Below, one piece after another: positions 55,595 through 63,212 of a DNA stretch of 64,000 bases; position 1 is the first letter of the stretch; each line of letters opens with the position of its first letter. The translations under genes were made by a program, and so were the position numbers. Source of the stretch: Acidimicrobiales bacterium (GTDB lineage Bacteria; Actinomycetota; Acidimicrobiia; Acidimicrobiales; Aldehydirespiratoraceae); assembly GCA_029247365.1 (NCBI GenBank), contig JAQWLJ010000003.1, positions 1 to 64,000 on the forward strand, read 5' to 3'. The notes under the pieces were generated by a model, which did no database searches, had not been told where the DNA came from, and was given only the letters and a program-made list of their open reading frames with translations.

Positions 55595-56520
55595 TGGAGT
55601 TGGGCCGCGCCGTCGAGGGCTGGGGTGTGCTTGAGCGCGCCGTTGACCTCGCGCGGCGCGGCGAGCCCTTCGTGTTGGCGACGGTGGTCTGGCGCGAGGG
55701 CCCGAGTTCGGGTCAGCACGGCAGCCGGGCGATCTATACCGCGGCCGACGAGATCCATGGTTGGATCGGCGGGGCATGTTCTGAGCCTGTGTTCAAGCGT
55801 GAAGCGGTCAAGACCCTGCAGGCCGGTACGCCTCGGTTGCTGGCGCTGGGGGCGCGCGACCGGTTCGGCGAGCTCCCGAAGGGAACGATGTCCGTCGAGA
55901 TGTCGTGTCAGAGCGAAGGTGCTCTGCAGATCTATTTGGAGCCGGTCATGTCCATGCCTCACCTTGTGATCGTCGGCGACTCGCCGATGTCGCAAACTCT
56001 GGCCGAGCAGGCCGGGCAGTTGGACTGGAACGTCGAGCTCGTTCATGGCCCGAACTTTGGTGAGGGGCTGCTGTCTTCGCATTCGATCGTCGTGATCGCC
56101 ACGCAAGGCCACGGGGATGAAGACATCCTCACGTCGGCGCTGAAGGCGGGCCCGGCGTATGTGGGCGTGGTGGCATCTGCGAAGCGGGGTGAGGCAATTC
56201 GTTCGTTCCTCGCGACCCAATCAATCGAGGCGACGCAGCTTGAGGCACTCCGCATTCCCGCCGGCCTGGACCTCGGTTCCACCACGCACAAGGAGATGGC
56301 TGTCGCCATCCTCGCCGAGCTGGTGCAGCGGCGAGCCCGTGGCGACTTCACGGGCGCCGTCGAACTCACCGCTCCGAGCGTGGAGACGGCGATTGACCCG
56401 ATCTGCGGGATGACGGTCGATGCAGTCGACACCAGCAACCCGCTTGAGGTCGGCGACGAGACGTATTACTTCTGCTGCCCGGGGTGCCGGGTGGCCTTCG
56501 AAAGCCAACAGGGGGCCTGA
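55594..56520 (+). CDS. XdhC-like maturation protein with C-terminal YHS domain
   Basis: The 308-residue protein has an XdhC N-terminal domain (FVLATVVWREGPSSGQHGSRAI and GWIGGACSEPVFKREAV), an XdhC Rossmann C-terminal domain (LVIVGDSPMSQTLAEQAG) and a C-terminal YHS metal-binding domain from about residue 268 (DPICGMTVDA...YYFCCPGCRVAF). XdhC proteins sulfurate and deliver Moco to xanthine-oxidase-family enzymes; YHS domains bind heavy metals such as copper. The combination in a Mo-Cu enzyme operon suggests cofactor or copper insertion (inference). It sits where coxF/coxI-type genes are usual. Confidence 0.88.
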   Translation: MELGRAVEGWGVLERAVDLARRGEPFVLATVVWREGPSSGQHGSRAIYTAADEIHGWIGGACSEPVFKREAVKTLQAGTPRLLALGARDRFGELPKGTMSVEMSCQSEGALQIYLEPVMSMPHLVIVGDSPMSQTLAEQAGQLDWNVELVHGPNFGEGLLSSHSIVVIATQGHGDEDILTSALKAGPAYVGVVASAKRGEAIRSFLATQSIEATQLEALRIPAGLDLGSTTHKEMAVAILAELVQRRARGDFTGAVELTAPSVETAIDPICGMTVDAVDTSNPLEVGDETYYFCCPGCRVAFESQQGA

Positions 56521-57113
56521 TGCTGATAACTGACGACTTCGAGGTCGACCATCCGATTCAACGGGTGTGGGAGTTCTTCGAGGATATTCCTGGTGTGGCG
56601 AGGTGCCTGCCAGGAACACAACTCAACGAGGAAATCGGCCCCGACCACTATGGCGGTGGCGTGGTGATCAGCCTCGGCCCGGTGAAGTTGGAGTTCGATG
56701 GGAACGCCAAAATCCTCGAACGCAATGCGGAGGATCGGACGATCACGATCGATGCGGCCGGCGCGGAAAAGAAGGGTCGGGGACAGGCGCAGATGATGGT
56801 CGACGCCGGCCTCGCCGAAACCGCCGGTGGCACCAGGGTGAGCGTGACCATGGACCTGAACCTGTCCGGCGCCGCCGCCCAGTATGGGCGAGGTCTGGTG
56901 GGTGACGTAACCGCGGTGCTGTTGAAGGACTTTGCCGGCAACGCCGAAGCTCGTCTCGATGCGATCGCCGAGGGACGCAACCCGGACGACGTGCAGACGA
57001 CGAGTTCATCGCCAAGCGGCTTCGCCATCGGCCTGGCGGCGGCGAAACTCGCGTTGACCCGAGTGATCCGTCGATTCTTTGCCCCGTACAACCCTGCACG
57101 AGTTGGGAGCTGA
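56520..57113 (+). CDS. coxG: CoxG, SRPBCC membrane-linked CO dehydrogenase accessory protein
   Basis: From the ATG at 56520, overlapping the upstream stop, the protein has 197 residues. The SRPBCC start (HPIQRVWEFFEDIPGVARCLPGTQL) is characteristic of CoxG, and a C-terminal amphipathic segment (FAIGLAAAKLALTRVIRRFF) suits membrane attachment. CoxG is known to tether CO dehydrogenase to the membrane, and SRPBCC folds bind hydrophobic ligands such as quinones. It is followed after 2 bases by the array of five small membrane proteins. Confidence 0.92.
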   Translation: MLITDDFEVDHPIQRVWEFFEDIPGVARCLPGTQLNEEIGPDHYGGGVVISLGPVKLEFDGNAKILERNAEDRTITIDAAGAEKKGRGQAQMMVDAGLAETAGGTRVSVTMDLNLSGAAAQYGRGLVGDVTAVLLKDFAGNAEARLDAIAEGRNPDDVQTTSSSPSGFAIGLAAAKLALTRVIRRFFAPYNPARVGS

Positions 57114-57115
57114 TC

Positions 57116-57370
57116 ATGCTGTGGTGGATTGGGAACATCCTGTTGTTGGTGGCAGCACTGGTTGCTGTCGCCTTGTTGAGCCGCCTGCTGGGCGCCGTGG
57201 AGCGCATCCGCAAGGCAAGTGACGACATTCTCGCCGGCGGTGTCGCCGCCATCGGTGAGCTGGACAGCACCCCAGACCTGTTGGCCGAGACGGACGCAAC
57301 GGTTTCCGATGTGGCGGATGGCGCTGTGCGCTACGCCGGTTCGGTTGCCAAGTTGCTCCCGCCGGAATAG
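57116..57370 (+). CDS. Cox-locus single-span membrane protein 1
   Basis: The 84-residue protein has one N-terminal membrane segment (residues 2-21) followed by a mostly helical, acidic soluble tail (AVERIRKASDDILAG...). No Cys, no motif, no family known to me. It lies 2 bases after coxG, and is the first of five consecutive genes with the same layout, one N-terminal span plus a 45-90-residue tail. The spacing implies the same transcript as coxMSL. Confidence 0.8.
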   Translation: MLWWIGNILLLVAALVAVALLSRLLGAVERIRKASDDILAGGVAAIGELDSTPDLLAETDATVSDVADGAVRYAGSVAKLLPPE

Positions 57371-57383
57371 AGGAGGAAGACAC

Positions 57384-57611
57384 ATGCCATTTGTTGCCTG
57401 GGTGACGGTGATTCTCGCCGTACTCATCATCTTCTTCGCCGCCGTCGGCCTGTTCCGGGTGGTGCTCCATTTGAAATCGGTCGACCAAACGCTTGAGACG
57501 TTGACCGGGGGTGTCGGGGTGATTGCCGACAAAACGTCGACAGTGCCGGCCGTCGTCGATTCGGTAAACGCGAATCTTCAGCCCGTTCGAGACTTTGCAG
57601 AAGGGATCTGA
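57384..57611 (+). CDS. Cox-locus single-span membrane protein 2
   Basis: From the ATG at 57384, preceded by a perfect AGGAGG site, the protein has 75 residues. One membrane segment (about 4-26) is followed by HLKSVDQTLETLTGGVGVIADK and an Asn/Val-rich tail. It has the same layout as its neighbours but weaker similarity to them. Function unknown; 13 bases separate it from gene 1 and 2 from gene 3. Confidence 0.8.
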   Translation: MPFVAWVTVILAVLIIFFAAVGLFRVVLHLKSVDQTLETLTGGVGVIADKTSTVPAVVDSVNANLQPVRDFAEGI

Positions 57612-57613
57612 CC

Positions 57614-57862
57614 ATGTTGTTCGCTACTGGATGGACGATCGGCTTCTGGATCGGCAGCATCGTCGTGGTCGCCGTGGTGGCCCTCGTCGTGCCGATTCTG
57701 CTCCTGGCCCGTTCGATCGGGAACCGGGCCACCGACATCAACGCCTCGTTGGAACAGTCGGTGACCAATACCGCGGCCCTGGCCGGGTTGCAGACCACGA
57801 TCGACTCTGCCGGGGCGATCACAGATGGACTGGCTCGGGGTCGAGCCACGTTGGGAGGCTGA
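57614..57862 (+). CDS. Cox-locus single-span membrane protein 3
   Basis: The 82-residue protein has a long membrane segment (about 7-32) and a tail (IGNRATDINASLEQSVTNT...) that aligns with that of gene 4 (IEQRVTTIKATLEAAAANT), so the two are likely paralogues. The tail is amphipathic helix and could form coiled coils. Function unknown. It ends 1 base before gene 4. Confidence 0.8.
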   Translation: MLFATGWTIGFWIGSIVVVAVVALVVPILLLARSIGNRATDINASLEQSVTNTAALAGLQTTIDSAGAITDGLARGRATLGG

Positions 57863-57863
57863 C

Positions 57864-58151
57864 ATGCTGCTTGCATTGACCGACCGAAATGAAGAGCTGT
57901 GGGAGATCGCCATCATCCTCGGCTTCGTGGTGATAGTTGCGGTGGTAGCGCTGCTGTCGCTGCTGGTGATGTTCGTTCGCACCATCGAACAACGTGTCAC
58001 CACCATCAAGGCGACGCTGGAAGCGGCCGCCGCCAACACCGACGACACGAAGCTGATCGGCGAGACCGCCACCGGCGTCGAAGGTGTACTCAACGAAGGC
58101 CTGAACCATCACCTGTTCCTCGGCCGTGTTCTCGAAAAGGTGCGCTCATGA
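57864..58151 (+). CDS. Cox-locus single-span membrane protein 4
   Basis: From the ATG at 57864, with a GGGAGG site upstream, the protein has 95 residues. The first ten residues are charged, then comes a membrane span (about 12-36) and a tail like that of gene 3, ending with LNHHLFLGRVLEKVRS. Two adjacent His in the tail could bind a metal or heme, but this is only a possibility. Its stop overlaps the start of gene 5 by four bases. Confidence 0.8.
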   Translation: MLLALTDRNEELWEIAIILGFVVIVAVVALLSLLVMFVRTIEQRVTTIKATLEAAAANTDDTKLIGETATGVEGVLNEGLNHHLFLGRVLEKVRS

Positions 58152-58510
58152 CCACGCTCGTCACACTGTCTGTCATCGCCATCACCGTGCTCATTGCCGG
58201 GCTGGCTTTCTTCCTCTACGTACTCGGCAGCCAACTCAGCCGGGTCGCCACACTTCTCGAAGACTGCGGTGAACTCGTGTGGAAGATCAAACGTGACACC
58301 GAAGCCATCGCCCCCGGTCTCCAAAGCATCAACAACACCGGAGGCGTCGTCGCTGGCGCCCTCCCTTTGCTGTACGGGTTCGCCGAAGACATCGTCAGAG
58401 GTGCAACGTATGAGCCGCGCCCCGACGACTACGAGAACCCACCAGCGCGACCAGCAATGGGGTCCCGACGTTCACGTCTGATGGAGAGTGTGGGCTACCA
58501 GCCGGAGTAG
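58148..58510 (+). CDS. Cox-locus single-span membrane protein 5
   Basis: From the ATG at 58148 the protein has 120 residues: a membrane span (about 4-27), a helical segment (QLSRVATLLEDCGELVWKIKRDTEAI), a second mildly hydrophobic stretch (GGVVAGALPLLYGFAEDIV) and a basic Pro-rich tail. It is the longest and last of the five. The gene is convergent with the minus-strand cox operon after 62 bases. Function unknown. Confidence 0.78.
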   Translation: MTTLVTLSVIAITVLIAGLAFFLYVLGSQLSRVATLLEDCGELVWKIKRDTEAIAPGLQSINNTGGVVAGALPLLYGFAEDIVRGATYEPRPDDYENPPARPAMGSRRSRLMESVGYQPE

Positions 58511-58572
58511 CGACACCCGCAAGAATCCGATGTCTGCCCGCCGGTGGGCTGCGGCGCCAACATCGCTGACGG

Positions 58573-59013
58573 TCAGGTTTCGTTCGGATCCCGGTTTGTG
58601 GTGAGCGGAGCTGTCGTGTTCGGCGTGTGATAGCTGCCGATCCATTCGTCTTCCCACGCCTGGTCGTACTTGTCTGGCGCGCAACCTGGCTTGTAGACGG
58701 CCAGAAGTTCCTTGACGATTTGGTCCCGGTGCGCTTCAGTCCCGCCGGGCACGTCGTACATGGCGATGTGCACATCCCACTTTGTACCGGCCCGCCGCTC
58801 CCAACACTTGGCGCGCGGGTGAGCGAACGGCAGCCCCGACTCCTGCAGGTTTTCCGCATGGTCGACATCGATCACCGCAAAGTCGTGCGGCTTCGCGTCG
58901 GCGTCGGGCAGGTAGAGGATCGCGTACACCGCACCGGCGTTCGGCGGCTGCCAGCCACCCAACACTCGCGGCCCTTCAAACGGGTAGCCGGCAAGCGAAC
59001 CGAGACGGATCAC
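58573..59013 (-). CDS. Small conserved-looking protein of the cox locus, possibly GIY-YIG-related
   Basis: I start at the GTG at 59013, which overlaps the stop of the upstream gene (GTGA), giving 146 residues; upstream codons are Arg-rich and not protein-like. The segment PNAGAVYAILYLPD, the following FAVIDVDHAENLQE and the QIVKELLAVYKPGCAP segment resemble the strands and Glu-bearing helix of a GIY-YIG fold, but the catalytic Tyr/Arg are not evident. I cannot name a family with confidence. It is the last gene of the coxI-D-E operon. Confidence 0.72.
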   Translation of the reverse strand: MIRLGSLAGYPFEGPRVLGGWQPPNAGAVYAILYLPDADAKPHDFAVIDVDHAENLQESGLPFAHPRAKCWERRAGTKWDVHIAMYDVPGGTEAHRDQIVKELLAVYKPGCAPDKYDQAWEDEWIGSYHTPNTTAPLTTNRDPNET

Positions 59014-59315
59014 CCGACCATCCCGCCATCGACGTCGTCGTAGTAGCCCTCGTCCTCGCCAATGACCTCGGCCTTTGTAATCGGCCACTCGGGAATCGCT
59101 GCCGTGGCAACAGCATCAGCGAACAGTGGAATGGCAAGGTCGACCGCCTCGTCGGAGCTACCAGCCTCAACGACGATCTGGGCGCCGTAGCTCATCGCCC
59201 CAACTCCTGAGGCAATCCCCTCGAGGGGCGCGACCGCGTCGGCGAGCGCCACGATCTCATCGAGTTCCATTGGACGATCACCTTCTGCCTTGATCGACAC
59301 GCTCCACTTACTCAT
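59010..59315 (-). CDS. Small hypothetical protein in the cox operon
   Basis: The 101-residue protein is acidic, has no membrane segment and contains an ELDEIVALADAVAPLEGIASGVGAMS segment resembling a small alpha/beta fold; the C-terminus is a Asp/Tyr/Gly-rich tail (DEGYYDDVDGGMVG). No family known to me. It begins 22 bases after coxE and is coupled to the next gene by GTGA overlap. Confidence 0.7.
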   Translation of the reverse strand: MSKWSVSIKAEGDRPMELDEIVALADAVAPLEGIASGVGAMSYGAQIVVEAGSSDEAVDLAIPLFADAVATAAIPEWPITKAEVIGEDEGYYDDVDGGMVG

Positions 59316-59336
59316 CGTCGTTCACCCATGACTCCA

Positions 59337-60464
59337 TCATCCAATCTGTGGCAGGCGGGCGGCAAGTGCTTCAAGACTCTCGAGATCGTTGCCCGAAGCA
59401 ATCTCGTCGATATGTGGTCCAACGACTGCCATGGCAAGTGTGGGAGGCACACCGCCAGTGGCGTCGTGCAGCGGATTTATCCAGACGATCCGATGAGAGA
59501 GACGCTCCAGCCTCTCGATCGACATGGCGAGCGTGGCCGGACTCCCGCGGTCCAAGCCGTCCGAACAGATCATGACCGTGGCACCCCGGCTCAGGCCGCG
59601 TCGACCCCAGTCCTTCACGAAGGCCTCGATCGAGTCGCCGATTCGGGTTCCCCCGTCCCAATCCATGACCTTGTCAGCGGCCAAGCGCATCGCCGAATCT
59701 GGGGTGCGCCGATCGAGTAGCGGCGTGATACGGGTAAGCCGGGTACCGAAGCAGAAGACCTCGACCTTCTGCGCAGCACGACGCATCGAATACGCAAATT
59801 GCAACAGATTGCGTGAGTGGTCCGCCATAGAACCGGACACGTCAAGCAGGAGCACGAGTGGGCGCGGCTTGCGCTTACGATCCATGTGTAACAGCGCCGG
59901 TGCGACGTCGTTTACGTTCATGGCGTCACGGGCCATTCGGCGCACATCGATAATCGACCCCGACGCATCCGCACAGTATCTGCGGGTTCGCCGCCTCGGG
60001 GGTTCGAGCCGGATCCGGGCGATCATCCGCCGCACCGCAGCAAGCTCATCGGCCGAACAAGCCGAAAACCGCTTGGTCCGTTCGATCTCGAGCGACGATG
60101 CCTGCAGACCGAGTATGAGTGGCGGCTCCTCCGCCTCTCGCTCTCCGGGCTCAGCGTCAGGAATGTTGACCGTGCCGGTTGAACCCTGCGGCGCATGACG
60201 CTCTTTCGTGTGCTTGCGCTCCGCCCCTTTTGGCACGTGGAGGAAGAACCGACGAAACACCTCGTCATATACCGCGATGTGGTCTCGTCGGTTCACCAAG
60301 GTTGTGCGACCGCACCAGTACACGTCCTCGGAGTCCGATGGGCTCAGCTCAGCCACCGCTTCGCAGAACGCGAGGACGTCGTCGGTGCCGACCGGCAGAG
60401 CGGCCTCACGCAGCGCCGTACCAAACCCAACCAGCCGATCGACGATCTCCGCTGCGGTGTTCAC
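59337..60464 (-). CDS. coxE: CoxE, VWA-domain maturation protein
   Basis: From the GTG at 60464, two bases after the coxD stop, the protein has 375 residues; the longer frame runs antisense-like through coxD. The C-terminal VWA domain carries the MIDAS motif LLLDVSGSM and a later CSDGLD. It lies next to coxD, and the CoxD-CoxE (MoxR-VWA) pair is required for assembly of the Mo-Cu active site in studied systems. An Arg/Glu-rich linker separates N- and C-terminal halves. Confidence 0.92.
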   Translation of the reverse strand: MNTAAEIVDRLVGFGTALREAALPVGTDDVLAFCEAVAELSPSDSEDVYWCGRTTLVNRRDHIAVYDEVFRRFFLHVPKGAERKHTKERHAPQGSTGTVNIPDAEPGEREAEEPPLILGLQASSLEIERTKRFSACSADELAAVRRMIARIRLEPPRRRTRRYCADASGSIIDVRRMARDAMNVNDVAPALLHMDRKRKPRPLVLLLDVSGSMADHSRNLLQFAYSMRRAAQKVEVFCFGTRLTRITPLLDRRTPDSAMRLAADKVMDWDGGTRIGDSIEAFVKDWGRRGLSRGATVMICSDGLDRGSPATLAMSIERLERLSHRIVWINPLHDATGGVPPTLAMAVVGPHIDEIASGNDLESLEALAARLPQIG

Positions 60465-60465
60465 G

Positions 60466-61365
60466 TCACCCGTTGGGGACGACGCGCTCGATGTCGCCAG
60501 ACACGAACTCCAGATCGTCGCGGTCTTTAATGACCGAACCCAGCGTGTCGACCGCAGTCTTTGCGTCGAGATCAACTGCCTGGATCGCCCCGAGCGACTC
60601 GACCCAATCCAGCGTTTCAGCCACACCAGGCGGTTTGGCCAGATCCATATCTCGCAGGCGATGCACTGCGTCGACGACCTTCTTGGCAAGCGTGTCGCTC
60701 GCTTCGGGAGCACGCACCCGCACGATTTCGATCTCCTCAGACACCGTTGGGAAGCCGATCCAGTGGTAGAGACACCGTCGTTTCAACGCGTCGTGAAGCT
60801 CCCGAGTGCGGTTCGACGTGAGGATGACAATCGGCCGTTCGTCGGCCACGAGCGTGCCCAGCTCAGGAATCGTGACCTGGAAATCCGAAAGCAGCTCAAG
60901 CAGGAAGGCTTCAAACTCGTCGTCGGCTCGGTCAATCTCGTCGATCAGAAGCACTGCGTTGCCGCCCGAGCGGACCGCCTTCAGCAGAGGCCGTTCGAGC
61001 AGAAAATCCTCAGCATAGAGACCGCCGACCGTCTCAGTATCGGACAGGGCGCGCTCGGAAAGCGCTCGCACATGAAGCATTTGACGGGCGTAGTCCCATT
61101 CGTACAACGCCTGATGGGTATCGATCCCCTCGTAGCACTGGAGTCGAATGAGTTCGCGGCCCGAGAGCGCCGCCAGACACTTCGCAAGCTCGGTCTTGCC
61201 GACACCGACCTCGCCTTCCAGCAGCAGCGGCCGGCCGAGACGAAGCGCAATCAGTGCTGCGGTGCCCAATCCGCGGTCGGCCAGATAGCCAACCCCGCGC
61301 AGGTCGTCCTGCAGTTCGGCAACGCTCGCCGGTGCTTGGTCACCCGTGCCGGACACGAATGTCAA
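60466..61365 (-). CDS. coxD: CoxD, MoxR-type AAA+ ATPase
   Basis: The start is taken as the TTG at 61365, which overlaps the upstream stop (TTGA), giving 299 residues; a GTG at 61356 is the alternative. Walker A is GEVGVGKTEL, Walker B AVLLIDEIDRADD, and sensor and arginine-finger regions (LTSNRTRELHDALKRRC) follow. CoxD is an AAA+ chaperone that acts with CoxE in maturing the CoxL active site, including sulfur/copper insertion. The layout coxD-coxE is conserved in aerobic CO oxidisers. Confidence 0.93.
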   Translation of the reverse strand: MTFVSGTGDQAPASVAELQDDLRGVGYLADRGLGTAALIALRLGRPLLLEGEVGVGKTELAKCLAALSGRELIRLQCYEGIDTHQALYEWDYARQMLHVRALSERALSDTETVGGLYAEDFLLERPLLKAVRSGGNAVLLIDEIDRADDEFEAFLLELLSDFQVTIPELGTLVADERPIVILTSNRTRELHDALKRRCLYHWIGFPTVSEEIEIVRVRAPEASDTLAKKVVDAVHRLRDMDLAKPPGVAETLDWVESLGAIQAVDLDAKTAVDTLGSVIKDRDDLEFVSGDIERVVPNG

Positions 61366-61628
61366 TCGTTCGATTCGCCGAGTACGAGATCCCGGATCGA
61401 AGGAGCAGACTCGGTCGACAACTTGCCTTCTCGCTTGAGAAGATCCTTCCATGCCGAACCGAGATCACCGCCGTCCTCGGCGATTCCCTCGAAGGTGAAG
61501 TCTCGGGCATTGCGGCAGACCTTGGTCGGGCTGCAGTCGGCATCGGCGGCGGCTTCTTCATCGCCCGCCCACACGTCTCGCAACACGGTGCCGTAGTCAA
61601 CGTTCGGTTCGTTCACTTCTGCGGTCAT
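61362..61628 (-). CDS. Small hypothetical protein upstream of coxD
   Basis: The 88-residue acidic protein (MTAEVNEPNVDYGTVLRDVWAG...) has two Cys (DCSPTKVCRN) that could bind a metal, and a charged C-terminal half. No family known to me. It sits 80 bases after coxI and is coupled to coxD by a four-base overlap, which argues that it is translated and functionally linked to the CO dehydrogenase maturation machinery. Confidence 0.65.
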   Translation of the reverse strand: MTAEVNEPNVDYGTVLRDVWAGDEEAAADADCSPTKVCRNARDFTFEGIAEDGGDLGSAWKDLLKREGKLSTESAPSIRDLVLGESND

Positions 61629-61709
61629 TGGAGCACTCTAGTGCACGTCAGTCTGCGTTGGCATGGTCGAATCCTTGGCGTAACGCGCTCAACATGCTTG
61701 TGCGAAAAC

Positions 61710-62579
61710 TCAGCTTTCGGGTTCATGGCGAACGGCGATCATTTCGCAAATGACAGACAACGCCACTTCTTCAGGCGTGGTTGCGCCAATGGCAAGGCCG
61801 GCGGGACCGTAGATTCGACTCGTGTCAGTCAGACCGCGGTAGGCAAGCCAGGCGCCACGATCTTCTTGCAGCGCGGCGGGACCAACCGACCCGATATAGC
61901 CGACACGAGAGGCCAGCGCCGCCTGCAGCACCCGGCCAACGGATTCGGTGTCGTGTCCCAGCACCACGAGGCCATCGATCGGTGACAGTGTTGGGGCGAT
62001 ACCAATTGCGTGCTCGACCCCACCCGTCCGTTCCACGTTCCAGCCGACGAACCCGGCCCCACGGCCGAGCGCCTCAGCCATCGGGCCGCCACCAAACACG
62101 ACCATCGTCGGCGTTGGACTCCAGTCGCATCGAAGCGACACGCCATTGAACTCGAAGCGGGCCGACGTCGGTACGTCGCCGATCGTGAGCCCGATGAGAC
62201 GACTGTCGTCCACGCTGGCCTCGAGACGGACCGGTCGGCGTTCGAGCAGGGGCTCCCAGACCGCGGCCGGCAACGCGCTTGCGGGGCTGAAGACAATGCG
62301 GATCTCTGTTCCTGGCTCGGCGCCAACCGAGGCAGCCTCGATGGTGTCGAGTTCGATAGGCACGACACGAGCCTCGGTCGGTTCGGCCGCTGCGAGCTCG
62401 AGCAATCGGCTGTCGAGCGCACCGCCGAGCAGCGAACCAAGGCGACCACCGCCCGGGGTGATCGCTGTGGCTTCGGTCGCGTCAAACGACGGTGTGCGCT
62501 GTGGGTCGAGAAGCCAGGCAATATCGACACGGGTTCCGCCGCGAAGGCATGCGGCCACACTCAATGCAATCCCGTACAC
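61710..62579 (-). CDS. coxI: CoxI-like XdhC family protein
   Basis: An XdhC-family protein with the N-terminal segment ACLRGGTRVDIAWLLD, GGGRLGSLLGGALDSRLLE and the C-terminal Rossmann MVVFGGGPMAEAL. Without the YHS domain, it differs from the plus-strand XdhC-YHS protein. XdhC proteins act in Moco sulfuration and insertion. The frame is open to an ATG at 62624, but this would overlap the divergent mocA start at 62613; I give the GTG at 62579 (289 residues), and the true start is uncertain. It begins the minus-strand cox operon. Confidence 0.82.
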   Translation of the reverse strand: MYGIALSVAACLRGGTRVDIAWLLDPQRTPSFDATEATAITPGGGRLGSLLGGALDSRLLELAAAEPTEARVVPIELDTIEAASVGAEPGTEIRIVFSPASALPAAVWEPLLERRPVRLEASVDDSRLIGLTIGDVPTSARFEFNGVSLRCDWSPTPTMVVFGGGPMAEALGRGAGFVGWNVERTGGVEHAIGIAPTLSPIDGLVVLGHDTESVGRVLQAALASRVGYIGSVGPAALQEDRGAWLAYRGLTDTSRIYGPAGLAIGATTPEEVALSVICEMIAVRHEPES

Positions 62580-62612
62580 ATCGCCACCGTAGTGTTCGCT
62601 AACGTCATCAGC

Positions 62613-63212
62613 ATGCTCGATCACTCACCGCCGGAGGTCGCTGCGCTGGTATTGGCTGCCGGATCCTCTCGGCGGCTGGGCCAACCGAAACAGCTGCTCC
62701 CCTTCCGCGGCGCCACGTTGCTTGATGCCACCATCAGCACGGTTTGCGACTTTGGTCTCAGCCAAACCCTCGTAACCATCGGTGGCGCCGCACCCGAAGT
62801 ACAAGACACCGTCGACCTTTCGGCCGTGCAGATCGTCGAGAGTCTCCATCACACCGATGGGTGCTCGTCATCGATCGTGTCCGCGCTCGCCGCGATCGAT
62901 CCGACGGTCAGCGGCTTCATGCTCTTCCTCGGCGACCAGCCCGACGTCTCCCAGGCTGCCGTCGACGCACTGCTCGAGGTTGCAGCGACGGGAGTCGAGA
63001 TCGCCGTTGTCGACTACAACGACGGCATCGGTCATCCGTTCTGGTTCGCCCGCTCCGTGTTCGGCCCCCTCACCGACCTCCATGGCGACAAGGCGGTTTG
63101 GAAGCTCCTCGAGTCTGGCCGCTTCGACACCGCCCACGTTCGCGTCGATGCACCGGTCCCTCTTGATGTCGACACATGGGATGACTACGAAGCACTCCTT
63201 GCTCGGGGGTGA
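62613..63212 (+). CDS. mocA: MocA-like molybdenum cofactor cytidylyltransferase
   Basis: The 199-residue protein is a MobA-like nucleotidyltransferase with the signature VLAAGSSRRLGQPKQLLPFRG near the N-terminus, a GDQPDVS motif and FGDxxHPxxF-like IGHPFWFARSVF. It attaches CMP to molybdopterin, producing the MCD cofactor used by CoxL-type enzymes. Its position at the end of the cox locus supports that role. No other Moco synthesis gene is in the window, so the general pathway must be encoded elsewhere. Confidence 0.9.
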   Translation: MLDHSPPEVAALVLAAGSSRRLGQPKQLLPFRGATLLDATISTVCDFGLSQTLVTIGGAAPEVQDTVDLSAVQIVESLHHTDGCSSSIVSALAAIDPTVSGFMLFLGDQPDVSQAAVDALLEVAATGVEIAVVDYNDGIGHPFWFARSVFGPLTDLHGDKAVWKLLESGRFDTAHVRVDAPVPLDVDTWDDYEALLARG

